Shown piece after piece: positions 53,759-62,395 of a stretch of 64,000 nt of DNA (position 1 is the first letter of the stretch; every line of letters begins with the position of its first letter). The position numbers and the translations under genes are program-made. Source of the DNA: Bacteroidia bacterium (lineage in GTDB: Bacteria; Bacteroidota; Bacteroidia; Cytophagales; JAAEPT01). The notes under the pieces were generated by a model. It saw nothing but the letters and a program-made list of their open reading frames with translations, was not told the origin of the DNA and did not search any database. The stretch is taken from NCBI GenBank assembly GCA_030431525.1, contig JAUIJC010000023.1:18476-82475 (forward strand), in the 5' to 3' direction.

Positions 53759-53822
53759 ACCTTAGCGCCTCAATCATGGAAAGCTAAAGTCCAATGTCTA
53801 AAAGCGAAGCGGTCTAACGTCT
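53748..53822. repeat. TTAGACATTAGAC inverted repeat
   Basis: TTAGACATTAGACCTTAGC (53748-53766) pairs with GCTAAAGTCCAATGTCTAA (53782-53800) with two mismatches; a GGTCTAACGTCT word follows. It overlaps the end of nadM and leaves about 25 bp before nadV. Confidence 0.65.
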
Positions 53823-53845
53823 CCAACACAAAAACTTTTACCACT

Positions 53846-55282
53846 ATGAAAAACTTAATTCTTCTTGCCGACGCCTATAAATACAGCCACCACAAACTGT
53901 ATTACCCAGGCACTACAAACGTTTACTCCTACCTCGAAAGCCGAGGCGGAAAATTCGATAGCACCGTCTTCTACGGCCTTCAATATTTCCTCAAGGAATA
54001 CCTCGAAGGCGTGGTCATCACCAAGGAAGGCTTGGACGAAGCTGAGCCATTGATGCTTGACATCTTCGGTCGTGACGACATTTTCGACCGTAGCAAATTC
54101 GAGTACATCATCGAGAAGCACGGCGGAAAACTCCCTGTCCGCATCAAGGCTGTGCCGGAGGGCACTGAGGTTCCAACCCGCAACGCCTTGATGACCATCG
54201 AGAACACCGATGAGAATTGCTACTGGTTGACCAATTTCTTAGAAACCCTACTCATGCAAGTATGGTATCCATGTACCGTGGCCACCATCTCCAATGAGGT
54301 GAAGAAAACCGCCCTCAAATACTATGAGGAAACTGCCGACGAGGAAGCCTTGGCGGGCATCGACTTCGTGTTGAACGACTTCGGTTTCCGTGGCGTGAGC
54401 TCTGTCGAGAGTGCAGGAATCGGGGGCAGTGCCCACCTCATTAACTTCATGGGAAGCGACACCATCATGGGGAGCGTATTCGCCAAGAAATATTATGGCG
54501 CCACTCAGGCCTACGGAAAATCGATTCCAGCCACCGAGCACAGCATCTGTACCCTGTTGGGACGCGACGGTGAGCGTGACATTTTCAAACACATCTTGGA
54601 TACCGTTCCAACTGGATTGGTGGCCTGTGTGTCTGACAGCTACAACATCTTCAAGGCCTGTGAAGAATACTGGGGCGAGGATTTGAAAGAGCAGATTCTG
54701 AACCGCGACGGCCAGTTGGTTATTCGCCCAGACTCTGGCGATCCGAAAATGACTTTGCTCAGAATCTTCGAAATCCTCTTCGACAAATTCGGTTTCACCG
54801 TGAACGCTAAGGGCTACAAAGTCCTACCACCACAAATCCGTGTGATTCAAGGTGACGGCGTAAACAACGACTCCATCGAGGACATCTACCAAGGATTGAA
54901 AGAGGCAGGCATCAGCGCCCAAAACATCGTCTTCGGAATGGGTGGTGCATTGCTCCAGCGTTTGGACCGCGACACGCAAAAATTCGCCCTCAAATGTTCT
55001 TGGGCCAAAGTCCAAGGAAAAGAGGTGGACGTCCAGAAGTTCCCGCTCGAAATGGATGAGAACGGTGAAATGCACGAGTCCTTCAAAGTCAGCAAGGGCG
55101 GTCGCCTGAAATTGGTCCGCACTGATAACGGCTTTGAAACTGTCCGCGAAGATGAATACCCAGAACTGAAAGACGAGCTGGTGACTGTCTTTGAAAACGG
55201 TAAAGTAGTTCGTGATTACCAATTCGAGGATATCCGCGAAACGGTGAAAGCTGGATTGGAACAGGAAGCCATTGTTGGTTGA
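53846..55282 (+). CDS. nadV: Nicotinamide phosphoribosyltransferase
   Basis: 478 aa, like human NAMPT and bacterial NadV. It makes NMN from nicotinamide and PRPP, salvaging the nicotinamide released by ADP-ribosylation and NAD-consuming enzymes. Signatures are DAYKYSHHKLYYPGTTNVYSYLE, NDFGFRGVSS, the catalytic-histidine segment SIPATEHS, and IRPDSGDP (phosphate and ribose binding). With nadM it forms a two-step salvage path to NAD. Confidence 0.96.
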   Translation: MKNLILLADAYKYSHHKLYYPGTTNVYSYLESRGGKFDSTVFYGLQYFLKEYLEGVVITKEGLDEAEPLMLDIFGRDDIFDRSKFEYIIEKHGGKLPVRIKAVPEGTEVPTRNALMTIENTDENCYWLTNFLETLLMQVWYPCTVATISNEVKKTALKYYEETADEEALAGIDFVLNDFGFRGVSSVESAGIGGSAHLINFMGSDTIMGSVFAKKYYGATQAYGKSIPATEHSICTLLGRDGERDIFKHILDTVPTGLVACVSDSYNIFKACEEYWGEDLKEQILNRDGQLVIRPDSGDPKMTLLRIFEILFDKFGFTVNAKGYKVLPPQIRVIQGDGVNNDSIEDIYQGLKEAGISAQNIVFGMGGALLQRLDRDTQKFALKCSWAKVQGKEVDVQKFPLEMDENGEMHESFKVSKGGRLKLVRTDNGFETVREDEYPELKDELVTVFENGKVVRDYQFEDIRETVKAGLEQEAIVG

Positions 55283-55285
55283 TTC

Positions 55286-55369
55286 TTAACCACGGAGATT
55301 AGGAGAAAGGGAGGCCCAACGGAGTTTCCCAAAATATGGGTCTCCCTCTCTCCTTCCCTCCGTGGTTAA
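55286..55369. repeat. TTAACCACGGAG inverted-repeat element, copy 3
   Basis: Starts four bases after the nadV stop: TTAACCACGGAGATTAGGAG, AAAGGGAG, then inverted CTCCCTC...CCTCCGTGGTTAA at 55340-55369. Confidence 0.75.
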
Positions 55370-55417
55370 AATTTCTCCCCTCATTATTCTCATTTACTCA
55401 CCCCAAATTTTTTAGCC

Positions 55418-56389
55418 ATGAACACACTCAACCAATACCAAGGTGCCCTTTTGGGCCTTGCCGTGGGCGACGCTCTCGGCGTACCTGTAGAATTCAAGCC
55501 ACGCACCTATCTGGACCAAAATCCAGTCAAGGATATGCTCGGCTATGGCACCTACAACCAACCCGCTGGCACTTGGTCGGATGACAGTTCCATGGCGTTT
55601 TGTTTGGCCCAAAGCCTTGCAGATGGCTTTAGCATCCAACAAACTGCAGACTACTTTGTGGACTGGGTGACCCAAGGCTTTTGGTCGGCCCGTGGCGAGG
55701 TGTTTGATATCGGCATCTCCACCCGAATGGCCTTGGGGCGTGTCGGTAAAAAGGAATATCCAGCCGAATTGTGTGGTGGCGTAAATGAGGACGAAAACGG
55801 AAACGGCTCACTGATGCGTATTCTCCCGCTCATCTTTCATTTAAAAGCTGTGCCTTCGGCAGAAAACCGCTACCAACTGGTCAAAGACATTTCATCCATA
55901 ACCCATGGCCACTTCCGCTCGGTGTTCAGTTGCTTCGTCTATTGCGAGTATGCCCTAAAACTGCTCAGAGGACAAGACAAGTTTGAAGCCTATGAGGCAC
56001 TGAAAAAAGACTTGGAAAGCTTCGTCGATTTCAAGGGATTCCTCTCCCATGAACTGGAGCTGTTCCACCGTCTGCTCAAAGGGGACATCTCCACCTTATC
56101 CCGTGAGGAAATCAGAGGCTCTGGCTATGTCCTTCATTCCTTGGAGGCCAGCTTTTGGACCTTCCTGAACACTGACAACTATTCGGACGCTGTATTAACG
56201 GCCGTCAATTTGGGCGAGGACACGGATACCACAGCTTGTATCGTAGGCGGATTGGCGGGCTTGTATTATGGCGTTGAGACCATTCCAAACGATTGGATTA
56301 TCCAATTAGCAAGAGAAGAAGATATCAAAGAATTAGCTTCAGCACTCTATGAAAAATATGAGGAGGTGGAGCTCAGACAGACAAAATAA
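55418..56389 (+). CDS. ADP-ribosylglycohydrolase
   Basis: 323 aa. All-helical ARH/DraG fold with the metal motifs GALLGLAVGDALG, GTWSDDSSM (Asp pair) and NLGEDTDTTACIVGGLAGLYYG. It removes ADP-ribose from proteins or from O-acetyl-ADP-ribose; which one cannot be told. It lies after nadV and two bases before the NADAR gene, so both probably handle ADP-ribose conjugates. Confidence 0.94.
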   Translation: MNTLNQYQGALLGLAVGDALGVPVEFKPRTYLDQNPVKDMLGYGTYNQPAGTWSDDSSMAFCLAQSLADGFSIQQTADYFVDWVTQGFWSARGEVFDIGISTRMALGRVGKKEYPAELCGGVNEDENGNGSLMRILPLIFHLKAVPSAENRYQLVKDISSITHGHFRSVFSCFVYCEYALKLLRGQDKFEAYEALKKDLESFVDFKGFLSHELELFHRLLKGDISTLSREEIRGSGYVLHSLEASFWTFLNTDNYSDAVLTAVNLGEDTDTTACIVGGLAGLYYGVETIPNDWIIQLAREEDIKELASALYEKYEEVELRQTK

Positions 56390-56391
56390 GA

Positions 56392-56937
56392 ATGACACTT
56401 GAAGAATTAATCAAAGATTACCGTCGAGGGAAAAAACTCAAATACCTCTTTTTCTGGGGGCATCAACCCGAAAAAGACGGAAGCATAGGTAAAAGCTGTT
56501 TCAGCCAATGGTGGAAATCTCCATTTACCGTGGATGTCATTACCTACCCCACCGCAGAACACTGGATGATGGCGGGAAAAGCACGGCTGTTTAATGACAC
56601 CGAGATATTGGAAAAAATCATCTCAGCTAAATCCCCAAAACAAGTGAAGGCTTTTGGCCGTCAAGTCAAAAACTTTCAGCCATCTGTGTGGGAAGAAAAA
56701 TGCTATGAAATTGTGTTGGAGGGAAACATCCACAAATTCGAGCAGAACCCTGAACTCAAGGAGTTTCTCTTGGGTACAAAAGATCGAATAATTGTTGAGG
56801 CAAGCCCTGTTGATGCCATTTGGGGCATCGGACTTAGCCAAGACAGTGACAAGGCAACAAAGCCCGATTTATGGCGAGGAAAAAACCTTTTGGGATTTGC
56901 GCTGATGGAAACAAGAAAAAGGCTTGGAGGGGAATAA
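56392..56937 (+). CDS. NADAR-family (YbiA-like) protein
   Basis: 181 aa. FFWGH, CFSQWWKSPFTVDVITYPTAEHWMMAGKARLF, ILEKIISAKSPKQVKAFGR, and the C-terminal WGIGLSQDSDKATKPDLWRGKNLLGFALMETR are NADAR signatures. NADAR proteins cleave N-glycosidic bonds in ADP-ribose-linked or riboflavin-pathway compounds; some remove ADP-ribose from guanine. It is cotranscribed with the ADP-ribosylglycohydrolase. No DarT-like toxin is seen nearby. Confidence 0.93.
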   Translation: MTLEELIKDYRRGKKLKYLFFWGHQPEKDGSIGKSCFSQWWKSPFTVDVITYPTAEHWMMAGKARLFNDTEILEKIISAKSPKQVKAFGRQVKNFQPSVWEEKCYEIVLEGNIHKFEQNPELKEFLLGTKDRIIVEASPVDAIWGIGLSQDSDKATKPDLWRGKNLLGFALMETRKRLGGE

Positions 56938-56976
56938 CCTTCATTTCGATGGGTTTTACCCATCGCTAATGAGAGC

Positions 56977-57016
56977 CGCCCTTACAGGGCTTCATCGTGA
57001 TAGCCCTGAAGGGGCG
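56977..57016. repeat. CGCCCTTACAGGGCT inverted repeat
   Basis: CGCCCTTACAGGGCT (56977-56991) is nearly inverted at 57002-57016 as AGCCCTGAAGGGGCG. Same family as 30800-30854. Confidence 0.75.
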
Positions 57017-57023
57017 ATTCTTC

Positions 57024-57053
57024 AAAGCCAAGGACTTCAGTCCTTGGCTTTTC
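57024..57053. terminator. Terminator between the NADAR gene and the converging small membrane protein gene
   Basis: AAGCCAAGGACT (57025-57036) pairs perfectly with AGTCCTTGGCTT (57039-57050), with A/T-rich flanks suited to both directions. Confidence 0.85.
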
Positions 57054-57058
57054 AATTT

Positions 57059-57283
57059 CTACTCATTGAACCACCGCTGTTGACGTTCCTTCCTTTTGGC
57101 AAAAAACTGAATCCAAAAATTCACCATTGACAACAACCCAAATATCACTGCGCCGATTAAAATTACCAGCATACTAGACGCATCAGGCGAAAGCTTATGT
57201 TCCATATCCCAGACCTCCAGCAATATTGCCCCAAACAAAAGGGATAGAATCAACCTCTTCCAAAAACTGGCTAAATGCTTCAT
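57059..57283 (-). CDS. Small inner-membrane protein
   Basis: 74 aa with two membrane helices (LILSLLFGAILLEVW and MLVILIGAVIFGLLSMVNFW) and a basic tail (AKRKERQQRW). Unrecognised. It lies 31 bp after the cytochrome c gene on the same strand and is probably cotranscribed with it. Confidence 0.6.
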   Translation of the reverse strand: MKHLASFWKRLILSLLFGAILLEVWDMEHKLSPDASSMLVILIGAVIFGLLSMVNFWIQFFAKRKERQQRWFNE

Positions 57284-57314
57284 TTCACGCTAAAATCTAA
57301 AGTTATTTTCAAGC

Positions 57315-57758
57315 TTACGGATGGCTATCAACATACTCCACAATCTGATCAATTTCCTCATTCGTCAAATCTGGGAATATGGTCATCCTTGCAGGAGTTT
57401 GTTTTGAAATCGCCTGATAGAGAGAATCATCTTTTAAAGCATCTGGATTTCTTACCACATCATAAATCCACTGTCTCTCCCTTTCCTTTCCAATGTGTCT
57501 CAGTGCAGGCCCTAAAGAAGCTTTATCAATGCCATGACAGGCTTTACAATTTTCTTCAAAAAGCCTTTGTCCTTCCCTACCAGAATTATCAAAATCGATT
57601 GTTGGATAAACTTTGGGGAAATCGCTATCCACTACTCCACAACCAAATACCACTTCCTGTTTGTTTGAAACATCCAATTCCCAAATAATCACCCCCAAAG
57701 CCACTCCTACCAAAACAGCCATCACCCCAAAAATTCCAAGGACCCTACTCGTCATCAC
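57315..57758 (-). CDS. Membrane-anchored c-type cytochrome
   Basis: 147 aa. An N-terminal membrane helix (VLGIFGVMAVLVGVALGVIIW) anchors a periplasmic monohaem domain with CKACH, LGPALRHIG and the distal Met in PARMTIFPDLTNEEI. It likely carries electrons to an oxidase or peroxidase; diheme peroxidases lie at 60-63.5 kb but are not adjacent. Confidence 0.9.
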   Translation of the reverse strand: MMTSRVLGIFGVMAVLVGVALGVIIWELDVSNKQEVVFGCGVVDSDFPKVYPTIDFDNSGREGQRLFEENCKACHGIDKASLGPALRHIGKERERQWIYDVVRNPDALKDDSLYQAISKQTPARMTIFPDLTNEEIDQIVEYVDSHP

Positions 57759-57867
57759 TCAAAAGGTTAAGTCTGCAATCCTTTTTTCCCAATTTCATCA
57801 AAAATCCTCAGCTAAATACGAAAACCAGCCAACGAAGCGTGAAACAACAAAACCTAAACACGCAACG

Positions 57868-58248
57868 ATGGTAAGACTGATTGAAGAGGCGCCAAACAAC
57901 GTGCTCGCCTTCGAGGTTATAGACAAATATGACGTTCAGGACGAACGCCGTTTGGAAAGGTTGTTTGAGGAAAAACACGCTCAATTCGGGCGGGTGAACA
58001 TCTTGGTGAAAACGGACCAAGCGGATTTTCTGCATAGCTCTTGGAAGGCCTTTTGGGAGGATCTAAAATATGGGTTGGCCAACTATAAAAAGATTGGTCA
58101 TTTGGCGGTGGTCGGCAACAGTACGATGGAAAAAAACTTCCTGAAGCTGGACAGCATGATCTTCAACAACAAACAGACCGACCGCATCGAAAAGTATTTT
58201 GACTTAGACCATATGGGTGAGGCGTGGGATTTTGTGAAGGTGGCATAA
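57868..58248 (+). CDS. SpoIIAA/STAS-like small protein
   Basis: 126 aa from the ATG at 57868; the longer ORF from 57613 overlaps the cytochrome gene on the other strand. VLAFEVIDKYDVQDERRLERLF, NILVKTDQADF and KIGHLAVVGNS follow the SpoIIAA-like pattern, as in the gene at 599-988. Single gene; role unknown. Confidence 0.75.
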   Translation: MVRLIEEAPNNVLAFEVIDKYDVQDERRLERLFEEKHAQFGRVNILVKTDQADFLHSSWKAFWEDLKYGLANYKKIGHLAVVGNSTMEKNFLKLDSMIFNNKQTDRIEKYFDLDHMGEAWDFVKVA

Positions 58249-58256
58249 AGAGAGAC

Positions 58257-58326
58257 ACAAGTATCAGGTATAAAGTAGCAAGACTGTTATCTGGGTCATG
58301 CTACTCGATACCTGATACTTGCTACC
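58257..58326. repeat. GTATCAGGTAT inverted repeat
   Basis: AAGTATCAGGTAT (58259-58271) is perfectly inverted at 58308-58320, with GTAGC/GCTAC inside. The same words occur at 59707-59784, on the other side of the nuclease gene. Confidence 0.75.
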
Positions 58327-58329
58327 AAT

Positions 58330-59739
58330 TCATAGTATCTGCTCAAACTTTTTCTCCTTCAGCGCCAGCCTGATAATCTTCTGCACATCGCGGTTGTCCT
58401 TATAGAACTTAATGCAATCCTTGACTGACTCTTTATCGGTACATTGCTTTGAATCAAAATAACCAAAGCCTCGGTACTGGCGGTTTTCAATCAGGATGGC
58501 AGACTTCTCATCCTCGGAACGCCCTTTATCGATAATGAAGAAATTCGCTCGGACATAAGTCAAATCCTTAAGGGCTTTTTGAATGCGCTTGTTGTAATCA
58601 TCAGCGCTCTCCTCCCCCACACATGCACCCAAACACTGCTTGATTTTATACTGAAAACAGGAGCCTTCATGCGTGTACAATCCCGACAACTTTTGGCAGA
58701 GGCCGTGCTTTTCCACAAACTTGAACAGGAATTCCTTGCCTTCGGCAATGGATGAAAACGCCGTCAAAGGCGCTCCATGCTTATTGGCCTTTTCCAGTTT
58801 CAGGGTCAGATAACCTTGCAGGTCTGGCTGAACGACCAAGCCAAATTGATGGGCGGTCTTGCGCTGGGCACGGTTATAAATCGGCTGATGGCGTTTGATT
58901 TCATCGGATTCCAACAGCAAAGCCACCAACTCACTGCCTGTAATTTCAAACTGGATTTCAGCAATGGATTTGGCCATATCAATCGCCTTGCGGGTCTTGT
59001 GATTCGCCAAATGCTCAAACACACGATTGCGGATATTGATGCTCTTGCCCACATACACCAAATCCCCTTCCTTATTGTAGAAGTAGTAAACGCCCGTTTC
59101 GTCAGGCAATTCCTCCAACACCTTGGGATCCAAATCTGGAGGCAGTTGGCTGGCCCGAACGCCGTGGTCATTCAAGGGCGCATCACCCGTTTCCTTCATC
59201 AAAATCCGAAGCAATTCCACCGTGGCATAGGCGTCATCCTTGGCTCGGTGCGCATTCGTTAAGGGAATCCCCAAAGCGGTGCACAACTTTCCGAGGCTAT
59301 AGGAACGATGGCCTTTCAATAATTTTCGGGAAAGCTTGACGGTACAGAGCTTTTTGCGGTTGAAATCATAACCCAATTGCTTGAACTCGCTTCGCAAAAT
59401 CCCGTAATCAAAACTAACGTTGTGGGCCACAAAAGTGGCTCCTTCGGTCATCTCAACAATCTTGCGGGCAACCTCGGGAAACTTGGGCGCGTTACGAACC
59501 ATCTCGTCCGTAATACCCGTCAATTGGGTGATGAAATAAGGAATCTTTCGCTCTGGGTTGACCAAGGAACTAAACTCATCAATCACTTTTCCATCTTCCA
59601 CCAAAAAAATAGCGACCTCAGTAATCTTATGGTAATCGGCAGAACCGCCCGTGGTTTCCAAATCTACGACTGCGTACCTCAAGGAGAATATTTTTATAGA
59701 ATTTAGATATGGACACAAGTAGCATGTATCATAACACAA
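58330..59739 (-). CDS. DnaQ-type exonuclease fused to a GIY-YIG nuclease (Cho/UvrC-like)
   Basis: 469 aa as drawn. Residues ~20-185 are a DEDDh exonuclease (VVDLETTGG, HNVSFDYGIL, HRAKDDAYAT). Residues ~215-300 are GIY-YIG (GVYYFYNKEGDLVYVGKS, RVFEHL). A Cys-bearing region resembling Cho/UvrC follows (CFQYKIKQCLGACVG). This pairing occurs in a bacterial family of putative repair nucleases. The first ~19 codons overlap a repeat; a TTG at 59682 just before RYAVVDLE is an alternative start (450 aa). Confidence 0.9.
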   Translation of the reverse strand: MCYDTCYLCPYLNSIKIFSLRYAVVDLETTGGSADYHKITEVAIFLVEDGKVIDEFSSLVNPERKIPYFITQLTGITDEMVRNAPKFPEVARKIVEMTEGATFVAHNVSFDYGILRSEFKQLGYDFNRKKLCTVKLSRKLLKGHRSYSLGKLCTALGIPLTNAHRAKDDAYATVELLRILMKETGDAPLNDHGVRASQLPPDLDPKVLEELPDETGVYYFYNKEGDLVYVGKSINIRNRVFEHLANHKTRKAIDMAKSIAEIQFEITGSELVALLLESDEIKRHQPIYNRAQRKTAHQFGLVVQPDLQGYLTLKLEKANKHGAPLTAFSSIAEGKEFLFKFVEKHGLCQKLSGLYTHEGSCFQYKIKQCLGACVGEESADDYNKRIQKALKDLTYVRANFFIIDKGRSEDEKSAILIENRQYRGFGYFDSKQCTDKESVKDCIKFYKDNRDVQKIIRLALKEKKFEQIL

Positions 59740-59784
59740 GACAACTCAGTATTCTCGAATCTTGCTACTTGATACCTGATACTG
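59707..59784. repeat. GTAGCATGTATC/GATACCTGATAC repeat
   Basis: CAAGTAGCATGTATC (59716 onward) and TTGCTACTTGATACCTGATAC (ending near 59782) are partly inverted and share words with 58257-58326. Confidence 0.6.
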
Positions 59785-59811
59785 GCGTCCACGGCCTAAA
59801 GTCTTTTTAAT

Positions 59812-59819
59812 TACCTTTG
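59812..59819 (+). promoter_or_regulatory. -7 box of the small membrane protein gene
   Basis: TACCTTTG fits TAnnTTTG and ends six bases before the ATG, so the mRNA would have almost no leader. No clear -33 element. Confidence 0.4.
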
Positions 59820-59825
59820 CACTTA

Positions 59826-60224
59826 ATGCTTCAAACGCTCAAACATATCACCTACTTGCTGATGGCCATGTTGCTGTTAGTCAACACCTGCGCCTTAGGT
59901 TTGGTGAAAATGGGTTTTGAGCTGAACCGCGATTATTTTGAAGCAAATTACTGCGTGAACAAGGACCGTCCGGAACTTCAGTGTCACGCTACTTGTCATT
60001 TGCACAAAAGCCTGATGAAAGTTCAGGACAATCAGGGAGATGAGCAAGGCAATCGCACACAACCCACGTTCCTTTCTGTGAACTTCATTCCCGCTCAGGG
60101 AGTTCGTTTCGCTGATTTTTTCACTCCAATTGAGGAGCAAAAGCATCATTCCCATTATTCATCACTTTATTCCTACCTTTCCGTTTTAGGCATTTTTCAC
60201 CCGCCTACCCAAGTGATTTCCTGA
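59826..60224 (+). CDS. Small membrane or secreted Cys/His protein
   Basis: 132 aa from the ATG at 59826. A hydrophobic N-terminus (HITYLLMAMLLLVNTCALGL) precedes NYCVNKDRPELQCHATCHLHK, a cluster of Cys and His residues that could bind copper or another metal, and a further His cluster (EEQKHHSHY). Not recognised as a named family. It begins the forward peroxidase/MbnP cluster, although the 163-bp repeat separates it from the next gene. Confidence 0.7.
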   Translation: MLQTLKHITYLLMAMLLLVNTCALGLVKMGFELNRDYFEANYCVNKDRPELQCHATCHLHKSLMKVQDNQGDEQGNRTQPTFLSVNFIPAQGVRFADFFTPIEEQKHHSHYSSLYSYLSVLGIFHPPTQVIS

Positions 60225-60271
60225 CTTTGTTGGAAATTTTCTTGCGTAAAACGGGGTTCTACTTTCCCCAA

Positions 60272-60434
60272 AGCAAAAGAAAAACAATATGCTGACCCAG
60301 TCGGCTTGTTCTTTTGCCCACTGTCCGTATCAACTTGTTTTGCGATAGCTACAGCTATCCCTGCATCAACTCGCTACGAACAGTGAACAAAATAACAAAG
60401 CCTTGGTAGGCCACCATATTATTTCACTTTCGCT
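60272..60434. repeat. 163-bp dispersed long-hairpin element, copy B
   Basis: Gapless match to 26935-27097. It ends 14 bp before the peroxidase ATG, so it must contain or displace the promoter and leader of that gene. Confidence 0.85.
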
Positions 60435-60448
60435 AAAACTGGAAAACG

Positions 60449-61546
60449 ATGTCCAAATTTTCTGTTTGGAGATGGTCCGCCCTTGCGTTGCTGGGTACAT
60501 TTCTATGTGCCTGTGGAGATGATGATACTCCAACCAAGGGAGCCGAGGCCTATGACCTGAAACACCCAGGATACTTCGGTAGTAAGTACAATATTCCCGA
60601 AGACAACCCCACTACGGTGGAAGGCGTGGATTTGGGAAGGCATTTGTTCTATGAGCCGATGCTATCCTTGGATTCAAGTGTTTCCTGTGGCTCTTGCCAT
60701 AAGCAGGAATTCGCCTTTGCGGATGACTTGGCGGTGGCTGAAGGCATTGATGGTCAAAAAGGAACCCGAAGCACGATGGCCTTGGCCAACCTTCTTTGGT
60801 CGAAGGATTTCTTTTGGGATGGACGTGCTGGTTCCTTGGAGGAGCAGGCGCTTATGCCGATTGAAAATCCTGTGGAGATGAACCTGTCCTTGGATGAAGC
60901 GGTCAGCCGTTTGAATGGCTCGGAGTTTTATCGGGAGAAGTTCAAATCGGCCTTTGGAACAGAGGTGGTGACCAAGGACCTTTTGGCGAAAGCCATTGCG
61001 CAGTTTGAGCGAAGCCTGATTTCAGGTGAGTCAAAGTATGACCTTTATAAACAAGGAAATTACACCATGACTGACCAAGAACGATTAGGCGAGCAACTGT
61101 TCTTCACTCATCCGGAACCAAGCATTGGGTTAAGAGGCGCCAACTGCGGTGACTGCCACAGCGGGTTCTTGTTGCAGACCAACACCTTCTTCAGCAACAA
61201 TGGCCTTGCGGGAAATTCCCCTACTGATATTGGTCGCGAGGAAGTAACGAATGATGCATCGGACCGCGCCAAGTTCAAAGTAGTGAGCCTTCGGAATATT
61301 GCGCTTACTGCTCCGTATATGCACGACGGGCGGTTTGCTACCTTGGAAGAAGTCCTTGACCATTACAACGAACACATCCAACAAAGTCAAACGCTGGATC
61401 CTCTGATCATCGAGGCATCCAATAAAGTGAATGGCACCAGCCTCGAACTTACCCAAGAGGAAAAAGAGGCTGTCATCGCATTCCTCAAGCTGTTAAGCGA
61501 CGAAGAGTTTATCAGCAACCCAGCATTTTCTGACCCTTTTAAGTAA
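60449..61546 (+). CDS. Diheme cytochrome c peroxidase/MauG-family lipoprotein 1
   Basis: 365 aa with a lipoprotein signal (ALALLGTFLCAC). Two haem motifs, CGSCH (~85) and CGDCH (~230), and RNIALTAPYMHDGRFATLEEVL belong to the CcpA/MauG family. Followed 40 bp later by an MbnP-like gene; in such pairs (MbnH-MbnP) the diheme enzyme oxidises a Trp of MbnP to make a copper site. Peroxide reduction is the alternative. Confidence 0.92.
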   Translation: MSKFSVWRWSALALLGTFLCACGDDDTPTKGAEAYDLKHPGYFGSKYNIPEDNPTTVEGVDLGRHLFYEPMLSLDSSVSCGSCHKQEFAFADDLAVAEGIDGQKGTRSTMALANLLWSKDFFWDGRAGSLEEQALMPIENPVEMNLSLDEAVSRLNGSEFYREKFKSAFGTEVVTKDLLAKAIAQFERSLISGESKYDLYKQGNYTMTDQERLGEQLFFTHPEPSIGLRGANCGDCHSGFLLQTNTFFSNNGLAGNSPTDIGREEVTNDASDRAKFKVVSLRNIALTAPYMHDGRFATLEEVLDHYNEHIQQSQTLDPLIIEASNKVNGTSLELTQEEKEAVIAFLKLLSDEEFISNPAFSDPFK

Positions 61547-61586
61547 AAAGCATAGGGCCTTGTTGCCCACCCTAACCAAACCAATC

Positions 61587-62381
61587 ATGAAAAAGATTTC
61601 TTACCTCCTGCTTGCCTTGAGCCTCGGAATGTTCTCCTGCGACAATGATGACGACATGGGAACTGGTGGCTCTACCGATAACAAGGGCTATGGCGATGTG
61701 ACTTTGCACATCCAAAACTTCATCGATGATGAAGCCTTCGCATTGGGCACTGACTATATCGTAGCCTCTGGTGACACCATCAACGTGACTACCCTGAAAT
61801 ACTTTGTGAGCAATGTGGAGTTGATTTCGGAGGACACCACTTACATGGTTCCAGAAAGCTACTACTTGGTAGACGGCGCTGAAAAAATGGTGACCATTGA
61901 GGATGTTCCAGCGGGAACTTACACTGGAATCAAATTCGCTCTTGGCGTGGATAGCACTGCCAACCACAACAGCGACCACGACAAGGCTGATTTGGATCCG
62001 GTTATTTCTGACGGCATGATCTGGAACTGGGCCACTGGCTATAAGTTCATCAAGTTTGAAGGTGCCTTCAAAGGTGACACTACTGGCAACTTCGTATTCC
62101 ACGTTGGTAAAGATGAAAACTACCGCGAGTTCCACTTCAGCAATGACGGAAGCTCAATGGAGCACATGAACCACAAGGTTTCTTCCATGGAGTTGCCTAC
62201 AAGCATCATGGTTATGGACGGTGGTTCCAAGAAAGTGCACATTAAAGCCAACTGGTTGGAGTTCTTCGAAAACCCAACAACAATTGACTTGGACGATTTC
62301 AACACATCACATGGTGCCAAAGCAACTACGCTTGTTGAGAACTACGAGTCAAGCTTGTTCTCCATCCACCACGTTGAATAA
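61587..62381 (+). CDS. MbnP-like lipoprotein
   Basis: 264 aa from the ATG at 61587, with lipoprotein signal (YLLLALSLGMFSC). VTLHIQNFIDDEAF, VTTLKYFVSNVEL, YYLVDG, GVDSTANH, MIWNWATGYKFIKFEG and FHVG match the MbnP family, copper-binding partners of MauG-like diheme enzymes. The Trp residues in WNWATGY are candidates for oxidation. It lies between two diheme peroxidase genes. Confidence 0.85.
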   Translation: MKKISYLLLALSLGMFSCDNDDDMGTGGSTDNKGYGDVTLHIQNFIDDEAFALGTDYIVASGDTINVTTLKYFVSNVELISEDTTYMVPESYYLVDGAEKMVTIEDVPAGTYTGIKFALGVDSTANHNSDHDKADLDPVISDGMIWNWATGYKFIKFEGAFKGDTTGNFVFHVGKDENYREFHFSNDGSSMEHMNHKVSSMELPTSIMVMDGGSKKVHIKANWLEFFENPTTIDLDDFNTSHGAKATTLVENYESSLFSIHHVE

Positions 62382-62395
62382 TTCTATTTCGAAAA

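Noticed and set aside
55418..56937. DarTG-type or NADAR-guarded ADP-ribosylation toxin system
   Set aside because: No ADP-ribosyltransferase toxin is encoded next to these genes, so only the hydrolase side can be claimed.
57613..57867. N-terminal extension of the SpoIIAA-like gene
   Set aside because: It overlaps the cytochrome c gene on the other strand and has low-complexity Thr/Lys/Pro composition.
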